Position numbers and translations under genes: made by a program. The notes beneath the pieces were generated by a model. The model worked only from the letters and a program-made list of their open reading frames with translations. It was not told the origin of the DNA and made no database searches. This document shows positions 19,652 through 26,788 of a stretch of 64,000 bases of DNA, in pieces; within the stretch, counting starts at the first letter, position 1; each line of letters begins with the position of its first letter. The stretch is taken from positions 186,001-250,000 of the forward strand of contig NZ_CANMCZ010000003.1 in the NCBI RefSeq assembly GCF_947496485.1, given 5' to 3'. The stretch comes from an uncultured Winogradskyella sp. Its GTDB lineage: Bacteria > Bacteroidota > Bacteroidia > Flavobacteriales > Flavobacteriaceae.

Positions 19652-20014
19652 CTATTTGTTAGAATGCAATGCAATCCTATTCCCTTCAGAATCTATAAAT
19701 ACTCCCATACAACCATGCTCTTCTGAGATTTTGGTCTTCTCTTGGTAGATTTTTCCACCAGCCGCTTCTGCTCTATCGAGTTCAATTTGAACATCCTTTG
19801 ACATAAAATAAACTAACGTTCCTTCTTTACTAGGAATGTAAGACTCTTGTTTTATTAAAGTGCCTGTGGCTCCATAAGCACCATCATTATCAGGAAACCA
19901 ACCCATTTTTAGTCCACCGAAATCTACATCTCTAATGCTTATGTTAAAAACAGCTTCATAGAACTTTTTAGCGCGTTCCATATCATTTACAGGAATTTCG
20001 AACCAACCTACCAT
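19652..20014 (-). CDS. VOC superfamily (glyoxalase-like) protein
   Basis: The 120-residue protein carries one vicinal-oxygen-chelate domain: an N-terminal GWFEIPVNDMERAKKFYEAVF and a C-terminal GxFIDSEGNRIALHS with a conserved Glu in the final strand. The family covers glyoxalases, dioxygenases and resistance proteins, and this subgroup lacks an assigned substrate. It lies 17 bp downstream of a second, unrelated VOC-type gene on the same strand, and the pair is probably co-transcribed. Confidence 0.8.
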   Translation of the reverse strand: MVGWFEIPVNDMERAKKFYEAVFNISIRDVDFGGLKMGWFPDNDGAYGATGTLIKQESYIPSKEGTLVYFMSKDVQIELDRAEAAGGKIYQEKTKISEEHGCMGVFIDSEGNRIALHSNK

Positions 20015-20031
20015 AATCTAATTCTATTTTT

Positions 20032-20451
20032 TTATGAAACAGCTTCATCACCTGGAGCACTCACCATCCATTGTACACCAAATTTATCAATAACACTACC
20101 AAATTTACCGCCCCAAAACATCTCTTCAAAAGGCATTGTTGCTTTACCGCCTTCCAGTAAACCAGAATATATAGAATGTCCTTGTGCTTCATCATCGGCT
20201 GCAATACTTACATGAAAGTTGTTTCCTTTGTTTAAAGGCATATTAAAATCATCTGATGCTTTTAACTCACAACCATTACCAAATGCAATAGTAGTATGCA
20301 TTATTTTATTTTCAATTTCAGGTTTACTGTACTCTGGTGGTCCATCTTTGTAACGCATCACCATAAGAAATTCACCATCAAAAACATTTTTATAAAAGTT
20401 CATTGCTTCCTCGCAATTACCATCAAAAGAAAGGTAGACATCACATTTCAT
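20032..20451 (-). CDS. PhnB-like VOC protein
   Basis: The 139-residue protein matches the PhnB / DUF1338-like glyoxalase group: YLSFDGNCEEAMNFYKNVFDGE at the N-terminus, MHTTIAFGNGCELKASD in the middle, and the hallmark MPFEEMFWGGKFGSVIDKFGVQWMVS near the C-terminus. Members are often labelled 3-demethylubiquinone methyltransferase-like, but that activity is not supported by the fold. It is the first gene of a two-gene VOC unit, 38 bp downstream of trmH. Confidence 0.85.
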   Translation of the reverse strand: MKCDVYLSFDGNCEEAMNFYKNVFDGEFLMVMRYKDGPPEYSKPEIENKIMHTTIAFGNGCELKASDDFNMPLNKGNNFHVSIAADDEAQGHSIYSGLLEGGKATMPFEEMFWGGKFGSVIDKFGVQWMVSAPGDEAVS

Positions 20452-20489
20452 ATCTATTGATTTTAAGTTAGAATAGTAAGTTACAAAAT

Positions 20490-21146
20490 TTATGGTGTAT
20501 CGTAAAAGCGCTCTACGATTTCATCGTAGCTTTTTATTGTTTTCTTTATCCAATCTAATAATTTTTCATTTCGTTCTTCTTCAGTGAGTTGCCAATTAAT
20601 AGTAGATTTTCGTAATTGTGCTGTAACGTGTTGAAGTATAATAGCTGCAGACACAGAAATATTTAAACTTTCGGTAAACCCAACCATTGGGATTTTTAGA
20701 AAACAATCTGCTTTATCAATAACCTGCTGCGATAAGCCTTCGGTTTCCCTTCCGAAGAAAAAACACGACTTATTAGTGATATCAAAATCTATTAAATCAG
20801 AGTCTTGTGCATGAGGACTTGTAGCTACAATTTGATAGCCTTTTTGTTTCAAGTCTTCAATGCAAGCTTTCGTAGTGTGATAGCGATTTAAGTCTACCCA
20901 TTTCTGAGCTCCCATGGCTATTTCTCTATCAATACGTTTTGAATTAACTTCTTCAACAATATTGACTTCTTGTATACCAAATACATCGCAAGATCTCATC
21001 ACAGCACTTGTGTTGTGTAGTTGATATACATCTTCTGTTGCAACCGTAAAATGTTTGGTGCGTTGTGTCAATACGTTTTGAAACCGTTCTCTGCGATTAT
21101 CTGTGAGGTAAGTTTGTAAATATTCTAAAAGTTTTAAATCTGGCAT
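20490..21146 (-). CDS. trmH: tRNA (guanosine-2'-O-)-methyltransferase TrmH
   Basis: This 218-residue SPOUT enzyme is very like TrmH, which methylates the 2'-O of G18 in the tRNA D-loop. Visible motifs are HNTSAVMRSCDVFGIQEV (motif 1, with Asn and Arg), FFFGRETEGLSQ (motif 2) and IPMVGFTESLNISVSAAIIL (motif 3, the trefoil-knot SAM site). The N-terminal LTDNRRERFQNVLTQRTKHFTV is also TrmH-like. Start codons of this gene and of the divergent sirtuin gene are only 25 bp apart. Confidence 0.92.
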   Translation of the reverse strand: MPDLKLLEYLQTYLTDNRRERFQNVLTQRTKHFTVATEDVYQLHNTSAVMRSCDVFGIQEVNIVEEVNSKRIDREIAMGAQKWVDLNRYHTTKACIEDLKQKGYQIVATSPHAQDSDLIDFDITNKSCFFFGRETEGLSQQVIDKADCFLKIPMVGFTESLNISVSAAIILQHVTAQLRKSTINWQLTEEERNEKLLDWIKKTIKSYDEIVERFYDTP

Positions 21147-21171
21147 GACTCAAAATTAGTAAATTTATAAC

Positions 21172-21846
21172 ATGAAACACATCGTCGTATTAACTGGAGC
21201 TGGTATGAGTGCTGAAAGTGGAGTAAAAACCTTTAGAGACCATAATGGTTTATGGGAAGGACATGATGTTATGAGAGTAGCTTCACCAGAAGGTTTTAGG
21301 CAAAACCCTGAATTGGTTTTAGATTTTTACAACCAAAGACGAAAACAATTAAAAACAGTTCAACCCAACCAAGCACATAAAGACTTAGCCAATCTTGAGC
21401 AAGATTTTAAAGTAACTATTATCACCCAAAATGTTGATGATTTGCACGAACGTGCTGGAAGTAGTGATGTTGTACATCTACATGGTGAACTTCTAAAAAT
21501 AAGAAGTACTGGCAATCCATCTGATATTAAGACTTGGACAGAAGACCTTAATCTTGGCGATAATTGCGACAAAGGTTACCAATTAAGACCACATATTGTT
21601 TGGTTTGGTGAAGATGTACCGATGATTGAAACCGCGGTTAAAATCTGCTACGCAGCTGACATTTTAGTTATTATTGGTACAAGTATGCAGGTGTATCCTG
21701 CTGCAGGTTTAATTAATTATGTACAACCAGACACAGCTATTTTTTATATAGATCCAAAACCAGCGATACAAGGCCGTGGCAATATAACCGTTATTGCGAA
21801 ATCGGCTACGGAAGGCATGAAAGATCTTATAGACAAACTAATATAA
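21172..21846 (+). CDS. cobB: Sirtuin-type NAD-dependent protein deacylase
   Basis: The 224-residue Sir2 protein removes acyl groups from lysines using NAD. It has GAGMSAESGVKTFRD (9-23), TQNVDDLHERAG and the catalytic His104 in HLHGE. Tyr53 and Arg56 in FYNQRR match the pair that selects succinyl/malonyl-lysine in class III sirtuins such as CobB and SIRT5. The usual Cys-X2-Cys zinc pairs are absent: between His104 and RPHIVWFGE only one Cys remains (DNCDKG). The small domain is therefore a zinc-free variant, a form I know from other bacterial sirtuins. Divergent from trmH. Confidence 0.9.
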   Translation: MKHIVVLTGAGMSAESGVKTFRDHNGLWEGHDVMRVASPEGFRQNPELVLDFYNQRRKQLKTVQPNQAHKDLANLEQDFKVTIITQNVDDLHERAGSSDVVHLHGELLKIRSTGNPSDIKTWTEDLNLGDNCDKGYQLRPHIVWFGEDVPMIETAVKICYAADILVIIGTSMQVYPAAGLINYVQPDTAIFYIDPKPAIQGRGNITVIAKSATEGMKDLIDKLI

Positions 21847-21869
21847 GATGCACGCATATTATAACTAAA

Positions 21870-22070
21870 CTAATCATCTGCACTCAATTTAAAAAACTCA
21901 TTTACAGGCTTACCAAAAACATCAGATAATTTAAGCGCCAATACAGTAGAAGGCACATAACGATTAGCTTCAATAGAATTTATAGTCTGGCGAGACACAC
22001 CTATTTTTTTCGCTAAATCATCTTGAGTTAAATTTAAAATAGCGCGTTCTACTTTTATAGTATTTTCCAT
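21870..22070 (-). CDS. Small XRE-family HTH regulator
   Basis: The 66-residue protein is essentially one helix-turn-helix domain (NLTQDDLAKKIGVSRQTINSIEANRYVPSTVLALKLSDVFG) with a short acidic tail. It resembles the YozG/YgzD-type stand-alone regulators that are usually paired with a small membrane protein. Its ATG overlaps the stop codon of the upstream membrane-protein gene by one base (TAATG), so the two are translationally coupled. A palindrome upstream of the operon is a candidate binding site. Confidence 0.9.
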   Translation of the reverse strand: MENTIKVERAILNLTQDDLAKKIGVSRQTINSIEANRYVPSTVLALKLSDVFGKPVNEFFKLSADD

Positions 22071-22516
22071 TACCTGTAACGTTTTAAAGTCTGATAGAAT
22101 CCTATCTGAATTAAGAACATAAAACTCAACAATTGAAAATCTCCAAGCTCTTTATATGCTTGAGTTTCATCAGCCACAATATTAGATACACCAAACTCAA
22201 CATAAGGCATAACAATAGCATAAAGTACGCCAACAATAAAAGCTATAGCATAAGATTGTGCTCTTAAGGAGATAGTCATTTCATCTTCTTCCTTATCTCT
22301 TGCCAAGGATATACATAATAAACCGATAATGAAGATTGTTCTACCAATACTTCTAATTAATTCGGTATATTCTGGGAATTGCTTTCTTATAAAGAACAGC
22401 ATAAATGCTGAAACCAATAAAACCATGCCTAACCACTTAAATGATGTTGGCAATCTAAAATCTAATATTTTCTGTATGCGATTGCGTTCACAATCTATAT
22501 AACTTTTCTTATCCAT
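22070..22516 (-). CDS. Small membrane protein paired with the XRE regulator
   Basis: I prefer the ATG at 22516 (MDKKSYIDCERNRIQKILDF) over a TTG three codons upstream, giving 148 residues. Four hydrophobic segments follow a basic N-terminus: WLGMVLLVSAFMLFFI, IGRTIFIIGLLCISLA, YAIAFIVGVLYAIVM and LLSFMFLIQIGFYQTL. No family is recognised with confidence. The organisation, a membrane protein and XRE regulator in one operon, is common in Firmicutes and Bacteroidota, and the membrane protein is usually thought to influence the regulator, which is an inference here. Confidence 0.75.
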   Translation of the reverse strand: MDKKSYIDCERNRIQKILDFRLPTSFKWLGMVLLVSAFMLFFIRKQFPEYTELIRSIGRTIFIIGLLCISLARDKEEDEMTISLRAQSYAIAFIVGVLYAIVMPYVEFGVSNIVADETQAYKELGDFQLLSFMFLIQIGFYQTLKRYR

Positions 22517-22522
22517 AATTGA

Positions 22523-22572
22523 CAAATATATTTTATATTAAGTAAAATTATTTTTACTATATGACAAATATA
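22523..22572 (-). promoter_or_regulatory. Promoter boxes and palindrome of the membrane protein/XRE operon
   Basis: Two exact -7 boxes (TATATTTG on the minus strand) lie at 22523-22530 and 22565-22572, each within a repeated GACAAATATA. Between them is an 18-bp palindrome AGTAAAA-N4-TTTTACT (22541-22558), placed around the start site expected from the distal box. It is the obvious candidate operator for the XRE protein. Confidence 0.45.
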
Positions 22573-22635
22573 CTTTACATTTTAAAATTAACCAAATGAT
22601 TTAATTAAAAATTGACTTTGCAAAAATTTTCTACT

Positions 22636-22696
22636 AACTTCGTTAACGTCTGATATAAGTCATTCAAATGGGATCATATCACTAAGTTGTGCGTAA
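22636..22696 (+). repeat. attC-like hybrid site at the left cassette boundary
   Basis: The parts in order are TTCGTTAAC (ends 22647), TGATAT (22651-22656), an inner CATT/AATG hairpin (22661-22670), ATATCA (22676-22681) and GTTGTGCGTAA (22686-22696). The inner arms pair with each other, but the outer arms do not. Instead the left outer arm is complementary to the right outer arm of the downstream site, and GTTGTGCGTA is complementary to TACGCACAAC after the ORF. This is the pattern expected of an attC-like site into which a cassette has been inserted. Confidence 0.55.
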
Positions 22697-23536
22697 TTTG
22701 AAAGAATATGAAGTTTTATTATATTTTTATTTTAATTGTATTCGTTAGTTCATTAGCTAATCAAGAAAGATTTTCCGATTTAAAAGAACGGAATTTCAAA
22801 GGTCCTGTTAAATCCATAACCCAATATAGATATAATCCAATCCAAAATAATGGAAACTGGGAAATAGACACAACAAATATTATAGCAATAACTAAATATT
22901 ATGTAAATAGTTATGGTAATTTTACTAAAATAACCAAGCAATTCTTAAATAAGAAAACAAAGTCAAATCAAACTACTGTGTTCAAATTTGAGGATAGCAA
23001 AAAAAAATCATTTGTTAAAACTGATTCCACGGGTATAATAGAAAAAGGGACTTATGTTTGGACTTCTGACTATAATTATAATATGACAGTTTATGGGCAA
23101 GATAACATTCGAACTGAGACATCAACACAATTTGATAAAAGTTACAGAGATAAAAGCGGAAGTATTAGAGAATTTGTGAATGATTCTTTAACATCATATT
23201 ATACTTATAATAATACATTAAATGATAATGGAGAGATAATGAAAACTGATTATAATTATGTGCATATCCATGCTTCAGGTTCGACTACATATGTAAATAA
23301 AGAATATGACGAAAACAATAATTTAACTCTATTAACCGCTATGAATCAAACATCAGGAGTTTTGTACTTCTCTATAATTCGTGAATTCGAATATTATCAA
23401 TAAAGAACTACGCACAACAACGTGTATAATTCATTGCTACTACTCGCCTACTTACGAAAATCCTCGCGGATTTTCTATTTGGTGTGTATTTGCTAATTTA
23501 GTTGCTGAAACACGCAACGAACCATACACAAGACCG
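22687..23536 (+). mobile_element. Candidate single-gene integron-like cassette
   Basis: The unit contains one ORF, 11 bp after its left boundary (GTTGTGCG) and ending 6 bp before a 137-bp imperfect hairpin. Crossover points are inferred at the G/TT of GTTGTGCG on the left and of GTTAACGAAC on the right, as in integron recombination. No integrase, transposase or reverse transcriptase lies in the window, so this would be an orphan cassette. I infer mobility from site geometry only. Confidence 0.5.
22708..23403 (+). CDS. Secreted protein of unknown function, cassette cargo
   Basis: I do not recognise a family for this 231-residue protein. A signal peptide (about 1-18, MKFYYIFILIVFVSSLA) precedes a polar, beta-rich body with many Tyr, Asn and Thr. 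Phrases such as YVNSYGNFTKITKQF and YDENNNLTLLTAM loosely recall YD/RHS-type repeats, but not strongly enough to assign one. It has no lipobox and no T9SS sorting domain, so it is probably periplasmic or released. The ATG follows the left boundary of the cassette with no room for a promoter inside the unit. It is flanked by attC-like sites, which marks it as probably acquired. Confidence 0.65.
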   Translation: MKFYYIFILIVFVSSLANQERFSDLKERNFKGPVKSITQYRYNPIQNNGNWEIDTTNIIAITKYYVNSYGNFTKITKQFLNKKTKSNQTTVFKFEDSKKKSFVKTDSTGIIEKGTYVWTSDYNYNMTVYGQDNIRTETSTQFDKSYRDKSGSIREFVNDSLTSYYTYNNTLNDNGEIMKTDYNYVHIHASGSTTYVNKEYDENNNLTLLTAMNQTSGVLYFSIIREFEYYQ

Positions 23537-23545
23537 TTAACGAAC
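23409..23545 (+). repeat. Large attC-like hairpin site at the right cassette boundary
   Basis: From outside in: TACGCACAAC (23409-23418), CGTGTAT (23421-23427) pairing with ATACACA (23524-23530) at six of seven bases, TTCATTGC (23430-23437) pairing with GCAACGAA (23514-23521) at seven of eight, and a perfect 8-bp hairpin GAAAATCC-TCGC-GGATTTTC (23456-23475). The right end is GTTAACGAAC (23536-23545). A long bulged hairpin of this size resembles the large attC class, such as Vibrio repeats. The glycosyltransferase gene ends 8 bp further on. Confidence 0.55.
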
Positions 23546-23553
23546 CTTAAAAA

Positions 23554-24789
23554 TTATAAATTCTTAGCCGCAATCCATTTACTCATATATTTAGTACTTT
23601 GCAGTGTTTGATGCTGTAATAAATTACCAATAAAGTTATTTTGACGATGTGTTTTTAAATTTGAACTCAGCTCAGTAACTCGTTCAGAAAAAAGAGTTTC
23701 AAAATCAGTTTTAATAAAGCGTTGATTCAAAATATTAAAACCGAGATTTTGCTTTCTATTCCAAGTTTCAGAAGTGTTATAAAGCTCTACTGCTTTTCTA
23801 GTAAACTCTTCAGGGCTACATGCTACAAAACCATTCGGTTCTAATTCACCAAACATGCCTTCTGAAGCAATACCAGACATTACACAAGGGGTTCCGTTTT
23901 GCATGGCATCGATTAGTTTACCTTTTAATCCTGCACCGAAACGCAAAGGTGCCAAACAGACTTTTGCATTTTGCATTACCTCATTAATATTATCAACAAA
24001 CCCTTTTATTAAAAAACCTTCCTTGGTATTATTTAGTTGAGTTACTTTTTGGGATTCATAAGCTCCGTAAATATGTAATTCGGCATGTGGTAATTGCTTT
24101 CTAATTAATGGCCAAATCGTTTGCTTTAAATGTAAAACAGCATCATAATTAGGTGCATGTAAAAAATTACCAATAGTGATGAAATGTTCTCTGACTTCAA
24201 AATTTGGTAGTTGTGTTATTTCAGGTTTAGAGATTGGCTCTAATAAAAACGGTAAATAACAGAGTAAACTTTTATCTATTTTAAATTGATTCGTTAAAAT
24301 ATCTATTTCAGCTTCAGAAATTATTAAGCTTAGATCGCATCGATAAATGCTAGCTATTTCGCGTTTGGTAATATCGTTGTGCAAATGTTCTACAGAAACG
24401 TCTGCATTATCCTTTAAAGCCATTTCCCTTGCCTTTCTTAAGCCATGAAAATCTTCAGTATCTAAAATTCGTAATGCATTTGAGCATTGCTCAGCAACGC
24501 GCCAACCATATTGCTCTTCAGTCATAAAACGATCAAAGAGCACTACATCTGGATTTAATTCAGAAATAAAAACATCAAAAGATGAATCGTTTAAAAGGAT
24601 AGATTTGGTTTCAACCGAAATACTATTTAAATCAAATGTATTATATGAAGTATTTGCTGCAGAAGCAAAAATCACCTCATAACCTTGATTTTGAAATTGA
24701 TCTATCAACTGAAGCATTCTACTACCAGCCGCAGAACTTTTAGGTTCTGGCCATACAAAGCCAATAATTAAAAGGTTGCTACGAGACAT
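23554..24789 (-). CDS. GT4-like family 1 glycosyltransferase
   Basis: The 411-residue cytoplasmic protein has a GT-B fold. The N-terminal domain carries IIGFVWPEPKSSAAGSRM, and the C-terminal Rossmann domain starts near FITIGNFLHAPNYDAV and contains HIYGAYESQ, GFVDNINEVMQNAKVCLAPLRFGAGLKGKLIDAM and NGTPCVMSG, the nucleotide-sugar binding region with the conserved GxGxKGK-like loop. It transfers a sugar to an unknown acceptor, probably in surface polysaccharide or protein glycosylation. It stands apart from any recognisable polysaccharide cluster, and its 3' end abuts the attC-like site. Confidence 0.85.
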   Translation of the reverse strand: MSRSNLLIIGFVWPEPKSSAAGSRMLQLIDQFQNQGYEVIFASAANTSYNTFDLNSISVETKSILLNDSSFDVFISELNPDVVLFDRFMTEEQYGWRVAEQCSNALRILDTEDFHGLRKAREMALKDNADVSVEHLHNDITKREIASIYRCDLSLIISEAEIDILTNQFKIDKSLLCYLPFLLEPISKPEITQLPNFEVREHFITIGNFLHAPNYDAVLHLKQTIWPLIRKQLPHAELHIYGAYESQKVTQLNNTKEGFLIKGFVDNINEVMQNAKVCLAPLRFGAGLKGKLIDAMQNGTPCVMSGIASEGMFGELEPNGFVACSPEEFTRKAVELYNTSETWNRKQNLGFNILNQRFIKTDFETLFSERVTELSSNLKTHRQNNFIGNLLQHQTLQSTKYMSKWIAAKNL

Positions 24790-24844
24790 AACAACCTTTT
24801 ATTTGAAACTTACTAATACCTAAAAACCATCTAAGATGCATTTT

Positions 24845-25537
24845 TTAATTCTTTAAATAGACAAAACGCTCTAAACGCTTAAGCTCTTTATCATCTACAT
24901 ATTTACCTATTTCTTTTCTAAATTGCGCAAGATTTACGTATGGTCTGTATTCTTCAAATTCGTGCGCCATTTTTTTTCCAACACCTGGTAATGCCTTAAT
25001 ATCTTCATCAGATGCTGTATTTAGTTCTACAGGAACAAAAACGTAATTTAAATACCGTTCTACTTCGCTTTCATCTACATACTTGCCAATTTCTTTTTTA
25101 AATTGTTTTACACTGATATAAGGTCTATATTCTTCAAATTCGTGTGCCATTCGGTCACCAACTCCAGGAATCATCTTAAAATCAGCCTCAGCAGTAGTAT
25201 TTAAATTAAATGGGACGAACACTTTTTTGTAAAGTTCCTCTTTATTTACACCTTCTAATAAGACATCCAACTTTTTCATATCTAGGAACGGTCTTTTTTC
25301 TAAAATCTGAGAAACTATTTCTGCAGAAAGCCCTAATGTATTTAAATCGGCCTCTGTAGCTAGATTAGCATTTAAAATGACATTAACTGCAGCATCTGAT
25401 TCTACAGATTTGACTTCTGTCTCTTTCGCTTCAACGGTCTCGTTCTTTTCTTTTTCTACTTCAGTAGTATTTTTACAAGAAATAAATCCCGTACCTATTA
25501 AAACGAACACGACTAGTAACTTTGTTGTAATTTTCAT
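24845..25537 (-). CDS. Lipoprotein with three helix-hairpin-helix (ComEA-like) repeats
   Basis: The 230-residue protein has a lipoprotein signal peptide ending GTGFISC and a Glu/Lys-rich linker to about residue 48. Three tandem helix-hairpin-helix units of roughly 60 residues follow: NANLATEADLNTLGLSAEIV, then LNTTAEADFKMIPGVGDRMAHEF, then LNTASDEDIKALPGVGKKMAHEF, each trailed by a helix such as QFKKEIGKYVDE. Units 2 and 3 have the GVGxxMA hairpin; unit 1 is degenerate. HhH units bind DNA in ComEA, but lipid anchoring and tandem triplication are unusual, and DNA binding is only inferred. Its ATG overlaps the stop codon of the upstream membrane-protein gene (ATGA), indicating coupling. Confidence 0.8.
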   Translation of the reverse strand: MKITTKLLVVFVLIGTGFISCKNTTEVEKEKNETVEAKETEVKSVESDAAVNVILNANLATEADLNTLGLSAEIVSQILEKRPFLDMKKLDVLLEGVNKEELYKKVFVPFNLNTTAEADFKMIPGVGDRMAHEFEEYRPYISVKQFKKEIGKYVDESEVERYLNYVFVPVELNTASDEDIKALPGVGKKMAHEFEEYRPYVNLAQFRKEIGKYVDDKELKRLERFVYLKN

Positions 25538-25965
25538 TGTTTTTGATTTATGAGTTTTAAATATGAGTAACCTATTAATGCTAAAATTATCATACTAAAA
25601 GGAGCTAGTGCTGGCAAGGCTCCTGATAAGCTTTCACTAAATAAATCCCAATTATTTGCAGTTGGTGTCATCTCTATTTCGAACTCATAATTAGCAACAA
25701 GGTGCAAATAAACACCGTAAAAACCACTTAGTGCCGAAATAACAAGTATCACCTTAAATATTACTCTAATTAGTTTGGTTCTTATAAAAAACAAAATAAT
25801 CAAAATTAACATAAGCGAACCTATACAAAGTATAGGAATGAGCTGTAATGCAGTTTCATAGTGATTTATTAGATATAGTTCTAATACTGTACCTAACATC
25901 ATTATGATTAAAGTAAATAGAATAACTTTCTTTAAACTCAAATGCCTTACTTTATCTTTTCTCAA
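25534..25965 (-). CDS. Four-helix membrane protein of unknown function
   Basis: I do not recognise this 143-residue protein. It has four hydrophobic segments (VILFTLIIMMLGTVLELYLI, LIPILCIGSLMLILIILFFI, VIFKVILVISALSGFYGVYL and APFSMIILALIGYSYLKLI) and short polar loops. Its stop codon overlaps the start of the HhH lipoprotein gene, so the two form a coupled pair; a shared envelope role is the only contextual hint. Confidence 0.7.
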   Translation of the reverse strand: MRKDKVRHLSLKKVILFTLIIMMLGTVLELYLINHYETALQLIPILCIGSLMLILIILFFIRTKLIRVIFKVILVISALSGFYGVYLHLVANYEFEIEMTPTANNWDLFSESLSGALPALAPFSMIILALIGYSYLKLINQKQ

Positions 25966-26144
25966 TTAATATGAAGTTGTAAAATTACATACGAAACCTT
26001 AGAAATAAAAATTATTTAGATGAATTCTAAATAAAAATATAGTAGCTGATTTAATGAGTCACTTTCAAAATAATATTTTTCTTATTTTAGACCCTTAAAC
26101 TCATATTATAACTGCTATAAATCTTAATAAAAGTACATTTCCTT

Positions 26145-26711
26145 TTGACAAAAGATGAACTATATAATAAATTAAACTATGTTAATCATTCTAGAGATAA
26201 TCGAAGTTATTTTGCTGCTTTATTATTAGAGAATCCAGATTATATTCAGCATTTTTTGGACATTATGTTCATGGTAGACGATAAATCGTCGCATAGAGCA
26301 GCTTGGGTCTTTGAGTTTATGTGTGGGAAAAACTTAGAAGCTGCTTTACCACATTTAGATTATTTCACAAAAAATATGCATCGCGTTCATCATCATTCTG
26401 CAGTGCGTCCAGTAGCTAAAATTTGTGAATACTTGGCAAAAGCATTTTATTCCAAAACGGATACTTTAGATAAAGTAGTTCTTAAACCTATTTATCAAGA
26501 GCGCATCATTGAAGTTTGTTTTGACTACATGATTGGTCCTCAACACAAAATTGCACCCAAAGCATATTCCATGAATACTTTATTTTTATTTGGAAGAGAT
26601 CACAAATGGATTCATCCAGAATTAGCTATTATTTTAGAACGCGATTTTCAGCTACAAAGTTCAGGTTTTAAAGCCAGAGCGAGACATATTTTGAAGAAGA
26701 TTAAAAATTGA
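26145..26711 (+). CDS. Conserved hypothetical helical protein preceding purB
   Basis: The 188-residue protein is all-helical and soluble, with a HEAT-like feel (RAAWVFEFMCGKNLEAALPHLDYF, HHSAVRPVAKICEYLAKAF). It has no known catalytic motif. The frame opens with TTG at 26145 (MTKDELYNKLNYVNHSRDNRSY by convention); the next in-frame ATG would remove a fifth of the conserved part, so I accept TTG. It lies 77 bp upstream of the purB ATG on the same strand and is probably co-transcribed. Homologues in flavobacteria are often mislabelled adenylosuccinate lyase because of that position. Confidence 0.7.
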   Translation: MTKDELYNKLNYVNHSRDNRSYFAALLLENPDYIQHFLDIMFMVDDKSSHRAAWVFEFMCGKNLEAALPHLDYFTKNMHRVHHHSAVRPVAKICEYLAKAFYSKTDTLDKVVLKPIYQERIIEVCFDYMIGPQHKIAPKAYSMNTLFLFGRDHKWIHPELAIILERDFQLQSSGFKARARHILKKIKN

Positions 26712-26788
26712 TCAAAGACAGTTATCATTAGACTTTATACTTCTGACTTAGTTCACTATCTTTGGGGCTTCAAAATTTAAGTAAACAA

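Noticed and set aside
20032..20451. 3-demethylubiquinone methyltransferase
   Set aside because: A common database label for PhnB-like VOC proteins; there is no SAM-binding fold.
22636..23545. Insertion sequence or retron
   Set aside because: The ORF has a signal peptide and no transposase or reverse transcriptase motifs; the termini are not simple IS inverted repeats with a target duplication.
23381..23611. Small plus-strand ORF over the right cassette boundary
   Set aside because: It overlaps two genes and the hairpin, and has no coding character.
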